Below, in pieces: positions 42,441 to 53,942 of a stretch of DNA of 64,000 bases. The stretch is from positions 394,711,440 to 394,775,439 of the forward strand of contig CM066039.1 in NCBI GenBank assembly GCA_033557465.1. The letters run 5' to 3'. The DNA comes from Ichthyophis bannanicus (Eukaryota; Chordata; Amphibia; Gymnophiona; Ichthyophiidae). Positions within the stretch are counted from its first letter, which is position 1. Every line of letters begins with the position of its first letter. The notes below the pieces were generated by a model. It was not told where the DNA came from. It saw nothing but the letters and a program-made list of their open reading frames with translations, and made no database searches. The translations under genes and the position numbers were made by a program.

Positions 42441-43876
42441 TTCCCAGACATGGACAGACATCAATACCTGTCAACAGAAGAGAAGCTTCTTTTCATTCCC
42501 CAATATTTTCTGCTCTTTGAAAAACACTACAGGTAAATAGGAGATGTTTTTCCTGGTTGCTGTGCCACTGCATGTCTCTGTATGTGGCATGGGGTACACG
42601 TGCCCATTCTGAAATACCATCTCAGACATGTCTGTCTTGTCCAGAAAACCGTCATCCATATTGGACATGTGAAGGTTTCTATAATTGGTCAACAACTTGC
42701 ACGTGTGGCCCATTCTTCAGTCCATCCCTGTTTCAGTATGCTTTGATGGAGACATTTTATCTTTTAGGGTGGAGGCAACTCACGTGCCCCCCTCCACTGC
42801 TGCCTCCTCCCTTGGACAATCCCTTCACACAGGTAAAGTGGCTGGATCTCACCACTGTACAATGATGGCCACATATGTATACTCAGTCCTGCCTCTGAAT
42901 ATTGACCTGAAATTGTCTGGCTTTGAAGAAAGACAAGAAAATAATTGCCTCTGTATTCTAAGTGAAAGAATGTCATACTAATATTTGCAACATTTTTGTT
43001 GTGGACCTTGAGGGGCAGTGCAAGGTCAGGAACTCAGCATTGGCAGCAGCTCTCAGCGATGCTGGGAACAACTGACAGGTTTAGAAGTTTTGCATGCCTC
43101 CTCTTTTCTGTGGTCTGTCGTCTCTTCTTGAATCTGCGGAAGATGGATATTTTTGCTTTGCAGGGCTGACCCTGCCTCCAAGCCAGACAGGCCTGCATTG
43201 AGCAGATGAAAGGCCAGAGCCAATAGCAATAAAACTCAGACCAACAGGCTGGAAAAATCATTTTAAGATAAACAGGCAAGCCTCCATGACGCCAAAGACC
43301 GAGGCACTTGGCCAACATTGAATGCGTCATGAAAACCTGGAAGGCACTGAGAGGAAGGAGCCTGGGTTTCATAACTTACGGGTAATTTCTTGGACTAGTA
43401 AACTGCCAATACAAGCTCCAGCAGGGAGAGGTCAACGTGAACTGTGAGATGACGTGGGAATCCCACTCATCAGCTCAGGGGTCAGAGCAGCAAAAATAGC
43501 CCCACAGACGAAATGATTCAGGTCTCATATCCTTCCCTCATTCCAGCCTCTAACCGCTAAAGTTCATACAGTATCTACAACTTAGTAATAATGATCTGGT
43601 GCTGCCCAGTAATTCGTTTCCCTTCCTAAAACTACATTTCTCAATAACAGGTGCCCTACCTTAACTCTGACAGCCTCACACAGTATGGAACACACTGGCT
43701 GAACCTCCTTCTTTAACAGGAAAACTCATCCTTAGTTGATTGAAATTCTTCCTGCACTTCCTCTTTCTCCCCTCTAGGGGCCTCTGTCTCTTTCTGTGTC
43801 CGTGTGCACTGTATGATGGGGGAGGCTCAGCACACACATCCGGCTCTCGCAATGCTAAGCAAGTCTAGAGTTGTGT
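42441..43876. other. No recognisable gene
   Basis: About 1.4 kb. A 102-codon plus-strand frame at 42557-42865 and a 112-codon minus-strand frame at 43034-43372 have no recognisable motif, no family resemblance and no supporting signals. I treat them as chance. Confidence 0.35.
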
Positions 43877-44335
43877 AAGGTCATAGGAATATAAGGCATG
43901 CAATAGTGGGTCAGAGCAAAAGTCCATTAATCCCAGTATCCATCTGAAAATAGTGGCCAATGCAGGTCACAAGTACCTGTCAGGTTCCCAAAAGGTAGAC
44001 AGATTCCATGCTATTTGTCCCATGGACAAACAGTGGATTTCCCCGGTCCTTTTTAATAATGGCTTATGGACGTTTCCTCCAGGAACTTGTCCAAACCTTT
44101 TTTAAACCCAGCTACACTAACAGCTTTTACTACATCCTCCGGTAATGAATTTGAGAGTTTAATTATGCGTTGAGTGAAAAAATAATTTCTACTATTGGAG
44201 CGATACAGAGGCATTATAATATCTTTTGCTTTATTCTCCGTTCCTTTCCTTATGATTCCTAGCATTCTATTTGCTTTCTTGTCCGCCGCTGCTCACTGGG
44301 CCGAGGATTCCAACCTTATTATCCATGATTGTATT
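43877..44335 (-). mobile_element. CR1-type LINE 3' end with internal deletion
   Basis: 'cataggaatataaggcatgc', 'atagtggccaatgcaggtca', 'tccaggaacttgtccaaacc' and 'ctacatcctccggtaatgaa', then after 44210 a jump to an upstream part of ORF2 ('tattggagcgatacagaggc', 'attcctagcattctatttgc'). The missing middle points to a deletion within the copy. Confidence 0.7.
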
Positions 44336-44619
44336 CTATTCTAATACATACTTGTATACCGCTACAGTCCCAAACCAGAACACATCACAAAGATTACAAC
44401 CTGCCATCAAAATGAATCATTAAAAACACTAAAACAACTGAAATCAGTTAAGAATCAAACAAGCAGGATTTCAAACTTCTATGAAAATGTAAAATGGACA
44501 AAGAGTCCTTAATCCCCATTGGTAACGATGAGACCCTTTTCCTGGCTGGTGATTCCTAATGTGGAGCTTTGCATCGTGTAATGTAGTTTGGGTTGTTCTT
44601 CCCTAAAAGATTTAGTCTT

Positions 44620-44760
44620 GGTTTGGACATCTGCAGACATGCACACAGGTGTCAAAATCACGGATATGTCTCTATATCCATTCCACAAATGGCATTGACA
44701 GATGTCTCCAGTATGGGGACGTTCACACAGGCACAGGGGTGTGGCAAAGGAGTGTTTACT
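44620..44760. repeat. Unclassified repeat fragment (family of 6425)
   Basis: 'gtcaaaatcacggatatgtc', 'gacagatgtctccagtatgg' and 'ggggacgttcacacaggcac' resemble 6455-6530. The preceding 44336-44619 holds only a possible SINE/L2 tail ('tacttgtataccgctacagt'). Confidence 0.3.
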
Positions 44761-45275
44761 ACTATGACTGAAAAAGTATATAGCGCTACAAAACGTACGC
44801 AGCGCTGCACATACACATGTAATAGACGGTCCCTGCTCATCAGAGCTTACAGTCTAGTCAAGACAGACAACACGGTAGCTGTAGATATAGGATACATCTA
44901 GGGGGAATGGTAAAGAAACACAAAGGAGACCAGGTGAGTCAAGATCCAAAAGCAGCAGTGAAGAGGTGAGTTTTTAGCCTGGATTTGAAAAGGGTCAGAA
45001 AAGGAACCTGATGTGCAGACTCAGGTAGTTTGTTCCCGGCATAAGTGAAAGGAGAGAAGTCTGGAGTTAACAAAGAAGAGAAGGGCACAGATAGAAGCGA
45101 TTTCCCAGAAGAGCGGAGTTCCAGAGGAGGGGTGTAGGGAGAGGTAAAATAGGAAAGGTAGTGAGGAGCCGCAGAATGAGTGCACTTGTAGGTCAGTAGG
45201 AGAAGTTTGAATTGAATGTGGAAACTGATAGGGAACCAGTGAAGTGACAAGAGAAGAGGAGTTACATGAGTATAG

Positions 45276-45562
45276 TGGAGGAGTGGCCTAGTGGTTGGGG
45301 CAAGGTACTTCAGGCCGGAAGGTTGGGGGTTCAAATCCCCCTAGAGGACAGTAACCTTGGGCCGGAAGGACTGGGGTTTCTAGTCCCACAGGTGCTCCTT
45401 GTGGTCTTGGGCAAGCCACTTAACCCTCCATAGCCCATGTTCCCTGTAAAATAGTTATCTCCAAGTTATAATGCCCTGTTCAATGTAATTTCAGTTTGTT
45501 CAATGTAAACCGCACTGATGCAGAATAGCACAGTATATAAGAGAATGTAAATAAATAAATAA
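45276..45562 (+). mobile_element. tRNA-derived SINE, complete, with target duplication
   Basis: Head 'tggaggagtggcctagtggt' (A box), 'gggggttcaaatccccctag' (B box), body, and tail 'gtaaaccgcactgatgcaga', 'gcacagtatataag' and (AATA)n. Flanks 'ggagttacatga' (45258) and 'ggagtaatataa' (45567) are an imperfect ~12-bp target duplication, as left by LINE-mediated insertion. Nearly identical to the SINE at 12965. Confidence 0.85.
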
Positions 45563-45981
45563 CCCTGGAGTAATATAATCTATGCAACTGAGTTTTGAAT
45601 AGATTGAAGGGAAGAGAGATGATTCAGAGGGAGACCAGTGAGGAGCAGGCTACAATAGTCAAGGAGGAAGGTGACTAGTGAGTGGATGAGGGTCTCAGTA
45701 GTGTGAAAGGGAGGGGATGAATTTAGCTAATGTTATAGAGAAAGAAGCAGCAGGTTTTATCTATCTGTTGGATGTCCACAGAGAATGAGAGAGTCAAAGA
45801 TGACCCCAAGACTGAGAGCTGAGGAAATGGGGGGGGGGGGGGGGGAGAGTAGTGTCATCCCAGAAATTAAGAGGGGAGGCGGGTTTAGGAGGAAAGATAA
45901 GAAGCTCAATTTTAGCCATGCTTAATTTCAGATGGCAGTGAGACATCCAGGCAGCAATGTCGGATAGACAGGAAGAGGTCC

Positions 45982-46798
45982 AGTATTTATTGATTTAACA
46001 GTATTTCTATACCGCCTTCTCCTACAATCAGGGGTGAACATGTGTCTTCATGCAGTGAGGGGGATGTTGTGTTAGGTGTGTTAGAAGTGTAGTGTTTGAT
46101 TAGGTGAGGCTATGTACATTGTGCGCTATAATACATTGTGAGCTATTATACAATTTTCTATACATTGTGTACTATACGAGGTCAGAGGGGGAGTCGGTTG
46201 TTCTTTCTGTACTAGTGGATTATGTGACTTGTCCATACTACTCCATGAATAGCGTTGTCTTCAGCAGTTTGCGAAAGTCTTTAAGGTCCGTTGTCGCTCT
46301 CAGATCGTCTGGGAGAGTGTTCCAGATTGTTGGAGCAGCCAGGGAGAGAGCTCGCTCTGTGGTGTCCTTTCGTGTTTTTCTGAAGTCCTTAGGTGGGTTA
46401 ACACGGTTGGAGCTTCCTTTTCTTCTTGGGCGTGTGCTTGAGTCTGGTTGTATGAGGGTGTGTAGGCTGTTGGCTGAAGTGTGTTGTTTGATCTTAAATA
46501 CATTTATGATTGTTTTGTATTTGATGCGTGAACTGATTGGGAGCCAGTGTAGGTCTTTCAGAATGGGTGTGATGTGATCTTGTCTCGCTGATCCAGTTTT
46601 TATGCGGGCTGCGGTGTTTTGTGCTAGTTGTAGTGGTCTGAGTGTTTGTTTTGCTAGGCCAAGTTAGATTGGGTTGCAGAAGTCCAGTATGGGGGTTATT
46701 AGTGCCTGGCAGACCATACGGAAGTGTTCAGGAGCGAGGAGGGGCTTAAGTCTTCTGAGGATTCTCATCCTGTAGTACGCATTCTTGATGGTATTGGA
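45982..46798 (-). mobile_element. Second L2-type LINE end nested in the L2
   Basis: The 3' tail 'agtatttattgatttaacag' 'tatttctataccgccttctc' starts at 45982. Minus-strand coding around 46240-46650 reads as LLKTTLF, then (upstream) WNTLPDDLR-like, KGSSNRVNPP, HWLPI-like and LAQNTAA-like L2-group motifs. It cuts the older L2 at about 45981/46799. Confidence 0.65.
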
Positions 46799-47362
46799 TT
46801 CCTGGAGAGATTTCAGGTGCAAAGAGGTAGATCTGAGAGTCTTCAGTATAAAGGGTACTGAAATCCAGCTACACTAACAGCTTTTACTACATCCTCTAGT
46901 GATGAATTCCAGAGTTTGATTCCGCGTTGCGTGAAAAAATATTTTCTCTGATTAGTTTTAAATGTGCTACCTATAGTATCATTTCTGGCATGGGCAAGTT
47001 TCCTACATCTTCTTCAGTAAAGACTGAGGCAAAAAATTCATTCAGTCTCTCCACTGTGGCCTTGTCTCTCTCAGTGCACCTTTTACCCCTCCATCATCTC
47101 ATGGTGCAACTGACTCTCTCACAGGTCTTTTGCAATGAATATGTTTGAAAAAGGTTTTATTATGCGCTTTTGCTTCCATGGCAAGCTTCTTCTCAAATTC
47201 TGTCTTGCATTGAACTTGCCAGTGCTTATGTTTCCTATATTCATCATTTGGCTCTTTTTTCCATTTTCTGAAGGATTTTCTCTTGGCTAGAATGGTCTCC
47301 CTGACTTTACCTTTAATCCCTGCTGGCTTTACATCTGGGTCTGGGCTTCCAAGATAGTATTT

Positions 47363-47590
47363 TTAAATAACGCCCAGGCCTGATCTCAAATTCACCTTTG
47401 CAGTTGCTCCTTTTAGTTTTTTCTTAACCATTTTCCTCATTTTATCATAGTCTCCTTTTTGAAAGTTAGATGCTAGTGCAGTGAATTTCCTTGTTACCCT
47501 CCCTCCACTTCTAAATTCGAATGTGATCATGTTATGATCGCTATTGCCAAGCAGCCTCAAAACAGTTACCTTTCGCACTAGATCTTGCAT
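47363..47590 (-). pseudogene. CR1 endonuclease C-terminus
   Basis: LLGNSDHNMITFEFR contains the intact SDH motif of APE-type endonucleases, followed by a basic linker (NFQKGDYDKMRKMVKKKLKG). The catalytic His is retained, unlike in the 20879 copy. Confidence 0.65.
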
Positions 47591-47679
47591 TCCACTGAGG
47601 ACTAGGTCTAAAACCCCTCATTTGGTTCCTGAATCAGCTGCTTCAAGAAGCAGTCATTTAATCTAGAAACTTTATCTCC

Positions 47680-47950
47680 CTAGAATGTCCTGATGTGACA
47701 TTGACCCAGCCAATACCGGGGTAGTTGAAATCTCCCATTATTGTAAACTTTGCCAGTTTTCCTAATTTCTGTTAGCATTTCATCATCTGTCTGATCATTC
47801 AGGCCAGGCAGATGGTAGTATACACCAACTGCTATTCCCTTCCCCTTTTTACATGGAGTTTCTATCCATAGAGATTCTACAGTATATTTTGTTTCTTGCA
47901 AAACCTTTATCCTGTTTGACTCAATGCCCTCTTTAACATATAGTACCACC
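47680..47950 (-). pseudogene. CR1 endonuclease N-terminal half
   Basis: GGGGGVVLYVKEGIESN and VESLWIETPCKKGKGIAVGV, then a decayed YYRPPG.NDQ.D-type stretch. Cut at its 5' side by the nested CR1 end at 47972 and separated from the SDH part by a frameshift near 47640. Confidence 0.6.
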
Positions 47951-47971
47951 CCCCCCCCCCCACCTATGTGA

Positions 47972-48538
47972 TAAGAACATAAGAACATAAGATATGCCAT
48001 ACTGGGTCAGACCAAGGTCCATCAAGCCCAGTATCCTGTTTCCAACAGTGGCCAATCTAGGTCATACACACCTAGCAGTTTCCCCAAGAGACACAGGTTC
48101 CACAATGCTTGTATTGGTTCAAGCATTGATATCCTGGGTCCCTTCTTAATAATGGTTTATGGACCTTTCCTCCAGGAACTTGTCCAAACCTTTTTTAAAC
48201 CCAGCTACACTAACAGCCTTTACTACATCCTCCGGTAACAAATTCCAGAGTTTGATTACACGTTGAGTGAAAAATATTTTCTTTTATTAGTCTTAAATAG
48301 TTTACCCTGTAGCTTCATTGCATGTCCCCTAGTCTTTCTATATTCTGATAAGGTAAACAATCGATCTACGTTTACCCGTTCCACTCCATTCATTAATTTA
48401 TAGACTTCTATCAAATCTCCCCTCAGCCGTCTCTTTTCCAGGTTAAAGAGCCCTAACCTTTTTAGCCTTTCTTCATAGGAGTCTCCTTCCATCCCCTTTA
48501 CCAGTTTGGTGGCTCTTCTCTGCGATATAGTTTGTAGC
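47972..48538 (-). mobile_element. CR1-type LINE 3' end, nested
   Basis: 'aagaacataagaacataaga' (terminal octamers), 3' UTR and about 90 codons of ORF2 C-terminus: YEERLKRLGLFNLEKRRLRG, DLIEVYKLMNGV, RKTRGHAMKLQGKLFKTNKR. Inserted in another CR1. Longest of three near-identical ends (also 21944 and 60284). Confidence 0.85.
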
Positions 48539-49209
48539 CTGGCATGGTAGTGTCCTATTGGTTAGCCTCCTTCCACCAGGTCTCTAAAATGCCAATTATA
48601 TCCAACCTTTCATTGATTGCTATGTATTCTAACTCTCCCATCTTACTTTTAAGATTTCTAGAATTTGCATACAGGCATTTCAAAGTTTGTTTTTGTTCAT
48701 ATCAAGAGTCTGACTATTCAATGGCAGGGTTAATTCAGAATCTTTCAACTCTGTTTTTTACCTAAAGGCACCTGAGTTACTTTTACCTTTATTGAAACTT
48801 CACTATCAGGATGCACTGACTTCTCTGTTTTGCGAGTATCCTTCAAGAATACATCATTCCGAACCTTGAGCTCTTGGGCAACTGTTGGCTTTCCCTGATT
48901 ATCTAGTTTAAAAGCTGCTCTATGTCCTTTTTAAAGGTTAATGCCAGCAGCCTGGTTTCACCCTGATTAACAATCCAAAACCCTCTTCCTTGCACCATCA
49001 TCTCATCTATGCATTGAGACTCGAGTGTTCTGCTTGCCCCTTGGGTCCTGCATATGAAACGGGAAGCATTTCAGAGAATGCTACCCTGGAAGTTCTGGAT
49101 TAGGATTTTAGAAAGTTGAAAATTTGGCTTCCAGAATCTCCTTCCCACATTTTCCTATGTCATTGGTACCAATGTGTACCAAGACAGCAGGCTCCTTCCC
49201 AGCACTATC

Positions 49210-49494
49210 TCAAACCTTGTCTAGGTGGCACATGAGGTCCGCTACCTTCCGACTAGGCAGGCATGTTACCAGATAATCCTCACATTCACCAGCCATCCAG
49301 CTATCTACATGTCTAATGATCGAATCACCAATTATAAAGGCCATTCTAACCCTTCCCTCATGAGCACATGGCCCTGGAGATACATCCTTGGTGTGAGAGG
49401 GTTTTACATCACATAGAGGACAGGTACTAGCTACAGGATCACTTCCTGCCACACCAAGGTGATGTTCACCTTTCACTTGACCTCTCTCCTCCAT
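49210..49494 (-). pseudogene. CR1 ORF1, esterase-like start
   Basis: 95 codons with a CPLCDV segment, then FIIGDSIIRHVDSW and LVTCLPSRKVADLMCHLD. The GDS with downstream CLPG-like block is block I/II of the SGNH/GDSL esterase fold carried by ORF1 of several CR1 lineages. The frame is broken beyond residue 95. Confidence 0.6.
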
Positions 49495-50944
49495 GGCAGC
49501 AGAGAGGCTGCCAGAATTGAAATGGGATTTCTTTACTATATCCCTGTAGTCTTATCTATATACCTCTCTGTCTGCCTTAGCTCCTCCAAGTCTGTAGCTG
49601 TAGCCTCCAGAGATTGGACTCATTTCCTGAGAGCACTTAGTGCACACATAAGACCTCTCACTAAATGGGAGAAATTCATACATATAACACTCAGTGCAAA
49701 AGACTGGATAGCCCCCATCTCACTGATGGACAGCTGTCTGCATCTTAGATTTAAAGTTTCCTTTAGTTATTTAAAGTTGTTGAGTTATTTAAAGTTGCTA
49801 GGGGACTAGGGATACTTGAACCAATACAATCATACCTAATAACTATAAGGGACTTTTAGTGTTTACCTCAAGGTGAACTGCAAGGACTTAATTTATTCCT
49901 AAGACCTAATAACTTGCTGATGAAGATAATCAGTTAAACTTGAAAGTGAGTAATACCAACCCCTTCCTGTTAACTAGTTTGTTGTTGCTATTGTTAAGTG
50001 CCATTGAGTCGGTGATCCTCTGGATAGTTGTCCTAAATGGTGTTCGGTCTTCAGTCATTGTTGATAGAGTGGCATCCATAACTGCTGTTATTGTATCGAT
50101 TCATCTCATTGCTGGCCTTCCTCTTTTGCATTGACCTTCAACCTTGCCAAGCATGATGTCTTTCTCTAATGATCGCATGATGTGTCTAACGTCTTGTCAT
50201 CTGAGCTTCTAAAGAAAGCTTTGGTTTGATCTCCTGTAATACTGACTGGTTTGTTCTTTGGGTAGTCCATGGTATACAGAGTATTCTTTGACAGCACCAT
50301 AATTCAAAGGAATTGATTTTCTTCCTGTCTGTCTTTTTCACTGTCCAATTTTTGCATCCATAAGATGTTATTGAAAATCCCATGGCTTGGACAAGTCAAA
50401 TCTTTGTATGGAGAGAGACATCTCTACTCTTGCGAATCTTTTCTCATTCCTTCATAGCCATTCTGCCAAGAGCAATGCATTGTTGGATTTTTTGACTGCT
50501 TGTCATGTCCTTATTGATTATTGATCTAAGCAGGTTAAAGTTGTCAACTATTTCAATTTCTTCTCCATCAACGATGAACTTATTGATTTTGCCAGTTGTC
50601 AGGATCATTGTCTTCTTTATGTTAAGGTGTAGGCCCATTTTAAGACTACATTCCTTGATGTTGAGAAGCAAGTATTTCAGATCATCTTCACTTTAAGCCA
50701 GTAATGTGGTGTCATCAGCATAGTGAAGGTGGTTGATGAGTCTTCCACCTTGGTTGTCTTCATACAGTCCTCCTCGCTTCTCTGATGATTTGTTCTTCAT
50801 AGGAGGCCATAAATGAAGGATTATGACTGTGGTGGGTTGGAGCTGGAGTGCTTTTTAAGGCAATATCTTAATTTCCTGGGTGATTCACACTGCCCTTGGT
50901 TTGATAGAGGGGGCCTTTCAAGTTGCCTCTTTGATCTGCCACTT

Positions 50945-52015
50945 GGCTTTATTATTTAACTATTTAACTATTTTTATAGACCACTTTATCTCAAAGTTAA
51001 AGCAGTTTACAGAGTAACTGGAACTTGAGCTTCATACTTTTACATGAAATGTGAGATACAGTGAAGATTTTAATACTAGTTTAAACATAGGATAATAGGT
51101 AGCAGGAGTAGGCAACAAGAACAAAACATTCTATCATCTATAACAAATTTAGTGTAATGCGCATATTTATTTATTTATTTATATTTATTTGGTTTTATAT
51201 ACCGCACTATTTAGATTCAGTGCGGTTTACAGAAGAACAACTTGATACATAGAACATGTTTACACTGAACGTCCAGACATTAAACAAGTAACAGTAACAG
51301 ACTTTACAGTAGATAACAGAATTAACAAATAGAACAGTAACATAATACAACATCATAACATACTTTTAACATCAAAACATGATGAATATAGATTCTCTTA
51401 TGTTTCACTACCAAAGTGCTCAAAGATGAGATAAGATCTATTTAAAGACCTAATTTAAAGGCCTATTTAAATCAATTTCACAGTTCTCTTACCTCCTAAC
51501 TGGAAGGCCTCTTTGTAAAGGTTCTCTAGAAAACAATTTCTCTCTATATACTCACGAATATTTACCCTATTCCACTCTGTCTGTTAAGATATATGCTAAC
51601 TGGTTTTAATTAAGCTGGATTGTTTAGACTAAGCCTTAACTAGTTTTAATTTAATTGAAAGCTGGTTTGTGGTACTATGCCCTATGACCTAATAAAACAC
51701 TGAATTTTAAAATATACAGACTTTATCAGTTTTAACCCAAAGAATTCCCTTTTTCTCAAGATTTAGAGAACTTCTCAGGAGGTAAGATTTCTTCCCAGCA
51801 GTAGCAGCCCTCTTGGAAGTTTATTTATTTATTAATTTAACTTTTTTTATTTTTATATACCATCTTTCTATGATTCAAAACGGTTTACATAGAACATGAG
51901 GTAACAGTGTTTTCACAGCTGTTTTACAAAGAACAACAACAATTTGAATACAATGGTGAAACAATTTCAATAGAGCTTTTTACATATTTACAGTGGGAGG
52001 TGGATGGATAGGAGT
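50945..52015 (-). repeat. Cluster of SINE/L2 tails inserted in RTE
   Basis: Reversed stem tails (TTTAT repeats, then a pair of ACCGC/GCGGT-type words, then TTTACA): 50950-51020 ('agaccactttatctcaaagt'), 51160-51250 ('ataccgcactatttagattc', 'agtgcggtttacagaag'), 51825-51900 ('ataccatctttctatgattc'). The sequences after each tail (51020-51160, 51250-51820, 51900-52015) are AT-rich bodies I cannot assign. Confidence 0.5.
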
Positions 52016-52255
52016 TCTTCAAGGCTTGCTCTTTTTCAGCTTTGGCTTGAGTTTACATACTAGCAGTTGCTGATCTATAACCACAGTTAGCTCCAGTTTT
52101 TGTCTTTGTTGATGTTATTGAGCTTTTCCATCTTTGACTTCTACAGATATGGTCAATTTGATTTTTGTACAATCCATTGGGTGAGATCCATGTGTACAGT
52201 CACTGCTTGTTGTTGCTGGAAGGTATTTGAGATTAATAGATTGTTGGTTATCAGT

Positions 52256-52440
52256 CTTTTTATTTATTATTTTATTTATTTATTTTATTTAATGTCTCTT
52301 CTATACCGCGCTCTTTAAAAATCAGTGCGGTTTACAGGTAACAGATATGTGCAGTGCAGGCAGGCCTACACTGAACTTAAAATAAACAGGGGATTATATA
52401 CAGGGTTAACAGGGTAACTATGTACAAGATAACTTGCTGT
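52256..52440 (-). repeat. SINE/L2 tail inserted in RTE endonuclease
   Basis: 'tttatttatttattttattt' then 'ctataccgcgctctttaaaa' and 'atcagtgcggtttacaggta'. RTE coding sequence continues on both sides. Confidence 0.6.
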
Positions 52441-52975
52441 CATAAGTTGTAAGGACAGCTCGACACTTCCAGCTTCATTTCTGTTGCCAAGTCCATATTG
52501 CCTTCTTCTTTGTTGCCAACCTTTTCATGCCAATCATTCATGACTATCGAGATATCCTGATTGAATGTTCTGTCCATTTCAGCTTGTACTGGTTCACAGA
52601 ACTGATCAACCTCTTCTGCTTCTGCAGCTGTTGTTGAGTCATGTACCTGAGTAATAGTTGTGTTGATGGGTTTTCCTTGTAGACGAATAGAAATTAGGCT
52701 CATTGCACTGTATCTCGTTACAGTTCTTGCAGGTTTCTTCTTTATTATAAATGCAACACCATTTCTTCTTTGTCTTTCATTTCCAGCATAGTAGACCATG
52801 TAATCATCTGATGCAAAGTGCCCAATGCCAGTCCATTATTCTCCATTACGTAGTTTAAAAGCTGCTCTCTATCCTCCTGTCCCCATGTCTTGTACAGAAG
52901 GCTGCGCGCACATAAAGCTTCTTCATTTATTTCTAACCCACTGATCCAAAGCTTAAGTGAATAACAAGTCATGAA

Positions 52976-53536
52976 TTTATTTATGGGTCAATATTCAGAG
53001 GTTCTTATTCACAGAGCGGCAGCCACTAGCCATTTCTATTATGGAATTTTGCTTTTAACTCTGAATTACAGATCTCGTCAGTTGTTCCGTCCTGTCATTT
53101 TCCCTTGTGGCAAATTCATAGCATCCAATTTATCCTTGACATTAATGATCTTCACTCTCTCACTCATGCTCTTGAGTTTTTTAATTTGCATTTAAGCATT
53201 TACAGTTGAAATAAGAAGAAAAGAAACAAATTCCCATTCAAAGAAAACAGCAAGAAGATAACAGTTCCAAAAAATAAAGAAGGGAACATTAGCTCACATC
53301 ACGGGGAGCATCCAAACCCTCCCCTCCCCCCAAAGATAAGAGTTTAACAAAGCAATCAAGCACCATAAAGCACGCAATTCCTGCCCTAGACCTCTACTCC
53401 AATGCAGGGCCAGAGCTTACAGCACTATTTACCTTCCATATCCTGATCCTAAGGAACGCTAGGTAGCCTCTCCATCCCTCAAAAGCTTCTTCAGTGGGTT
53501 GGATCTTGGAAACATATCTAACCCCATTCAATGTAA
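52976..53536. other. No recognisable feature
   Basis: About 560 bases. 53200-53450 is purine-rich and may be the 3' part of the LINE fragment that follows, but no motif supports this. Confidence 0.35.
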
Positions 53537-53730
53537 TCACACATTTGCAGGGAATCTAAGGTAACAGGTACCAGCAAGAGCTAATATTCGAGATTTGAAA
53601 AAAAGAAAAGTCCTCCTTCTCACCTGGGTGGCTTTAGAAACATCAGGGAACAATTGTAATCTAGCACCACAAAAAAGGGATTCCTTAAACTTAAAATAAC
53701 TTTTCAGAATTAACACCTTATCAGTTTCTT
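53537..53730 (-). pseudogene. L1/Tx1-like LINE ORF1 fragment
   Basis: Minus strand: KVLILKSYFKFKESLFCGAR, LQLFPDVSKATQVRRRTF and CYLRFPANV match the RRM/C-terminal order of the fragment at 16328-16684 (FPD.S.ATQ.RR, then a FP-type end). Short and truncated. Confidence 0.45.
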
Positions 53731-53732
53731 TG

Positions 53733-53942
53733 GCAAAGGAAACCAAAGCTCTTGTGTTAAGTCACATTGACTATTGCATTTCCATATACACATCATCAAT
53801 GAAACAGCTTCAACTTCTTCAAAACACTACAATCAAGATGATTCACCGTAAACACAAATGTGATCATATGACTCAGTTACTCATTGCCAAACATTGGCAG
53901 TCAGTTTCTTATTGGATAAAGTTCAAAATCTTACTTGAAGAG
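53733..53942 (+). pseudogene. L2-type LINE C-terminal fragment
   Basis: LVLSHIDYCISIYTSSMKQL, QLLQNTTIKMIHRKHKCDHM, TQLLIAKHW and YWIKFKILL: the L2-group LDYCNS...LQNTA...HWLPV..RI.FK signature. It stops where the DIRS element begins at 53943. Confidence 0.6.

Larger units (their letters stand above)
44765..46863 (-). mobile_element. L2-type LINE with nested SINE and nested second L2-type element
   Basis: Sister of the 12841 copy. The 3' end is at 44765 ('tatatagcgctacaaaacgt', 'gagcttacagtctagtcaag'). The coding C-terminus spans 44939-45257 (HVTPLLLSLHWFPISFHIQF, RSSGKSLLSVPF, FKSRLKTHLFTAAFGS), continues at 45567-45980, and resumes at 46799-46863 ('gagatttcaggtgcaaagag'). Interrupted by a plus-strand SINE and by an 800-bp minus-strand L2-type end. 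A G-run of about 17 lies at 45829-45845. Confidence 0.75.
46865..49900 (-). mobile_element. CR1-type LINE, 5' part (ORF1 and endonuclease)
   Basis: Minus strand. Blocks: 46865-47360 (ORF2 tail joined to RT N-terminal linker, with the RT core deleted), 47363-47940 (APE endonuclease), 48540-49210 (ORF1/ORF2 junction), and 49210-49800 (ORF1 with esterase motif). A CR1 3' end is nested at 47972-48538. Different subfamily from 18975. Frames broken. Confidence 0.7.
49955..52975 (-). mobile_element. RTE-type LINE (BovB-like), fragmented by insertions
   Basis: Minus-strand order from the 5' side: endonuclease N-terminus 52440-52975 (GNERQRRNGVAFIIKKK, SLISIRLQGKPINTTITQV, DISIVMNDWHEKVGNKEE), endonuclease end 52020-52255 (reads LYTWTSPDGQ-like and NQIDYI-like, decayed), RT motif C HLHYADDTT near 50705-50725, KMGLHLNIKKTMILTTGKIN, and thumb YGCKNWTVKKTDRKKI, FELWCCQRIL and WTTQRTNQSVL to about 49960. 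At least four minus-strand SINE/L2 tails are inserted between 50945 and 52440. The middle RT is missing or buried. Confidence 0.75.

Noticed and set aside
43034..43372. 112-codon minus-strand frame rich in Trp/Cys/Arg
   Set aside because: No family resemblance, no promoter or splice support; length is within chance expectation.
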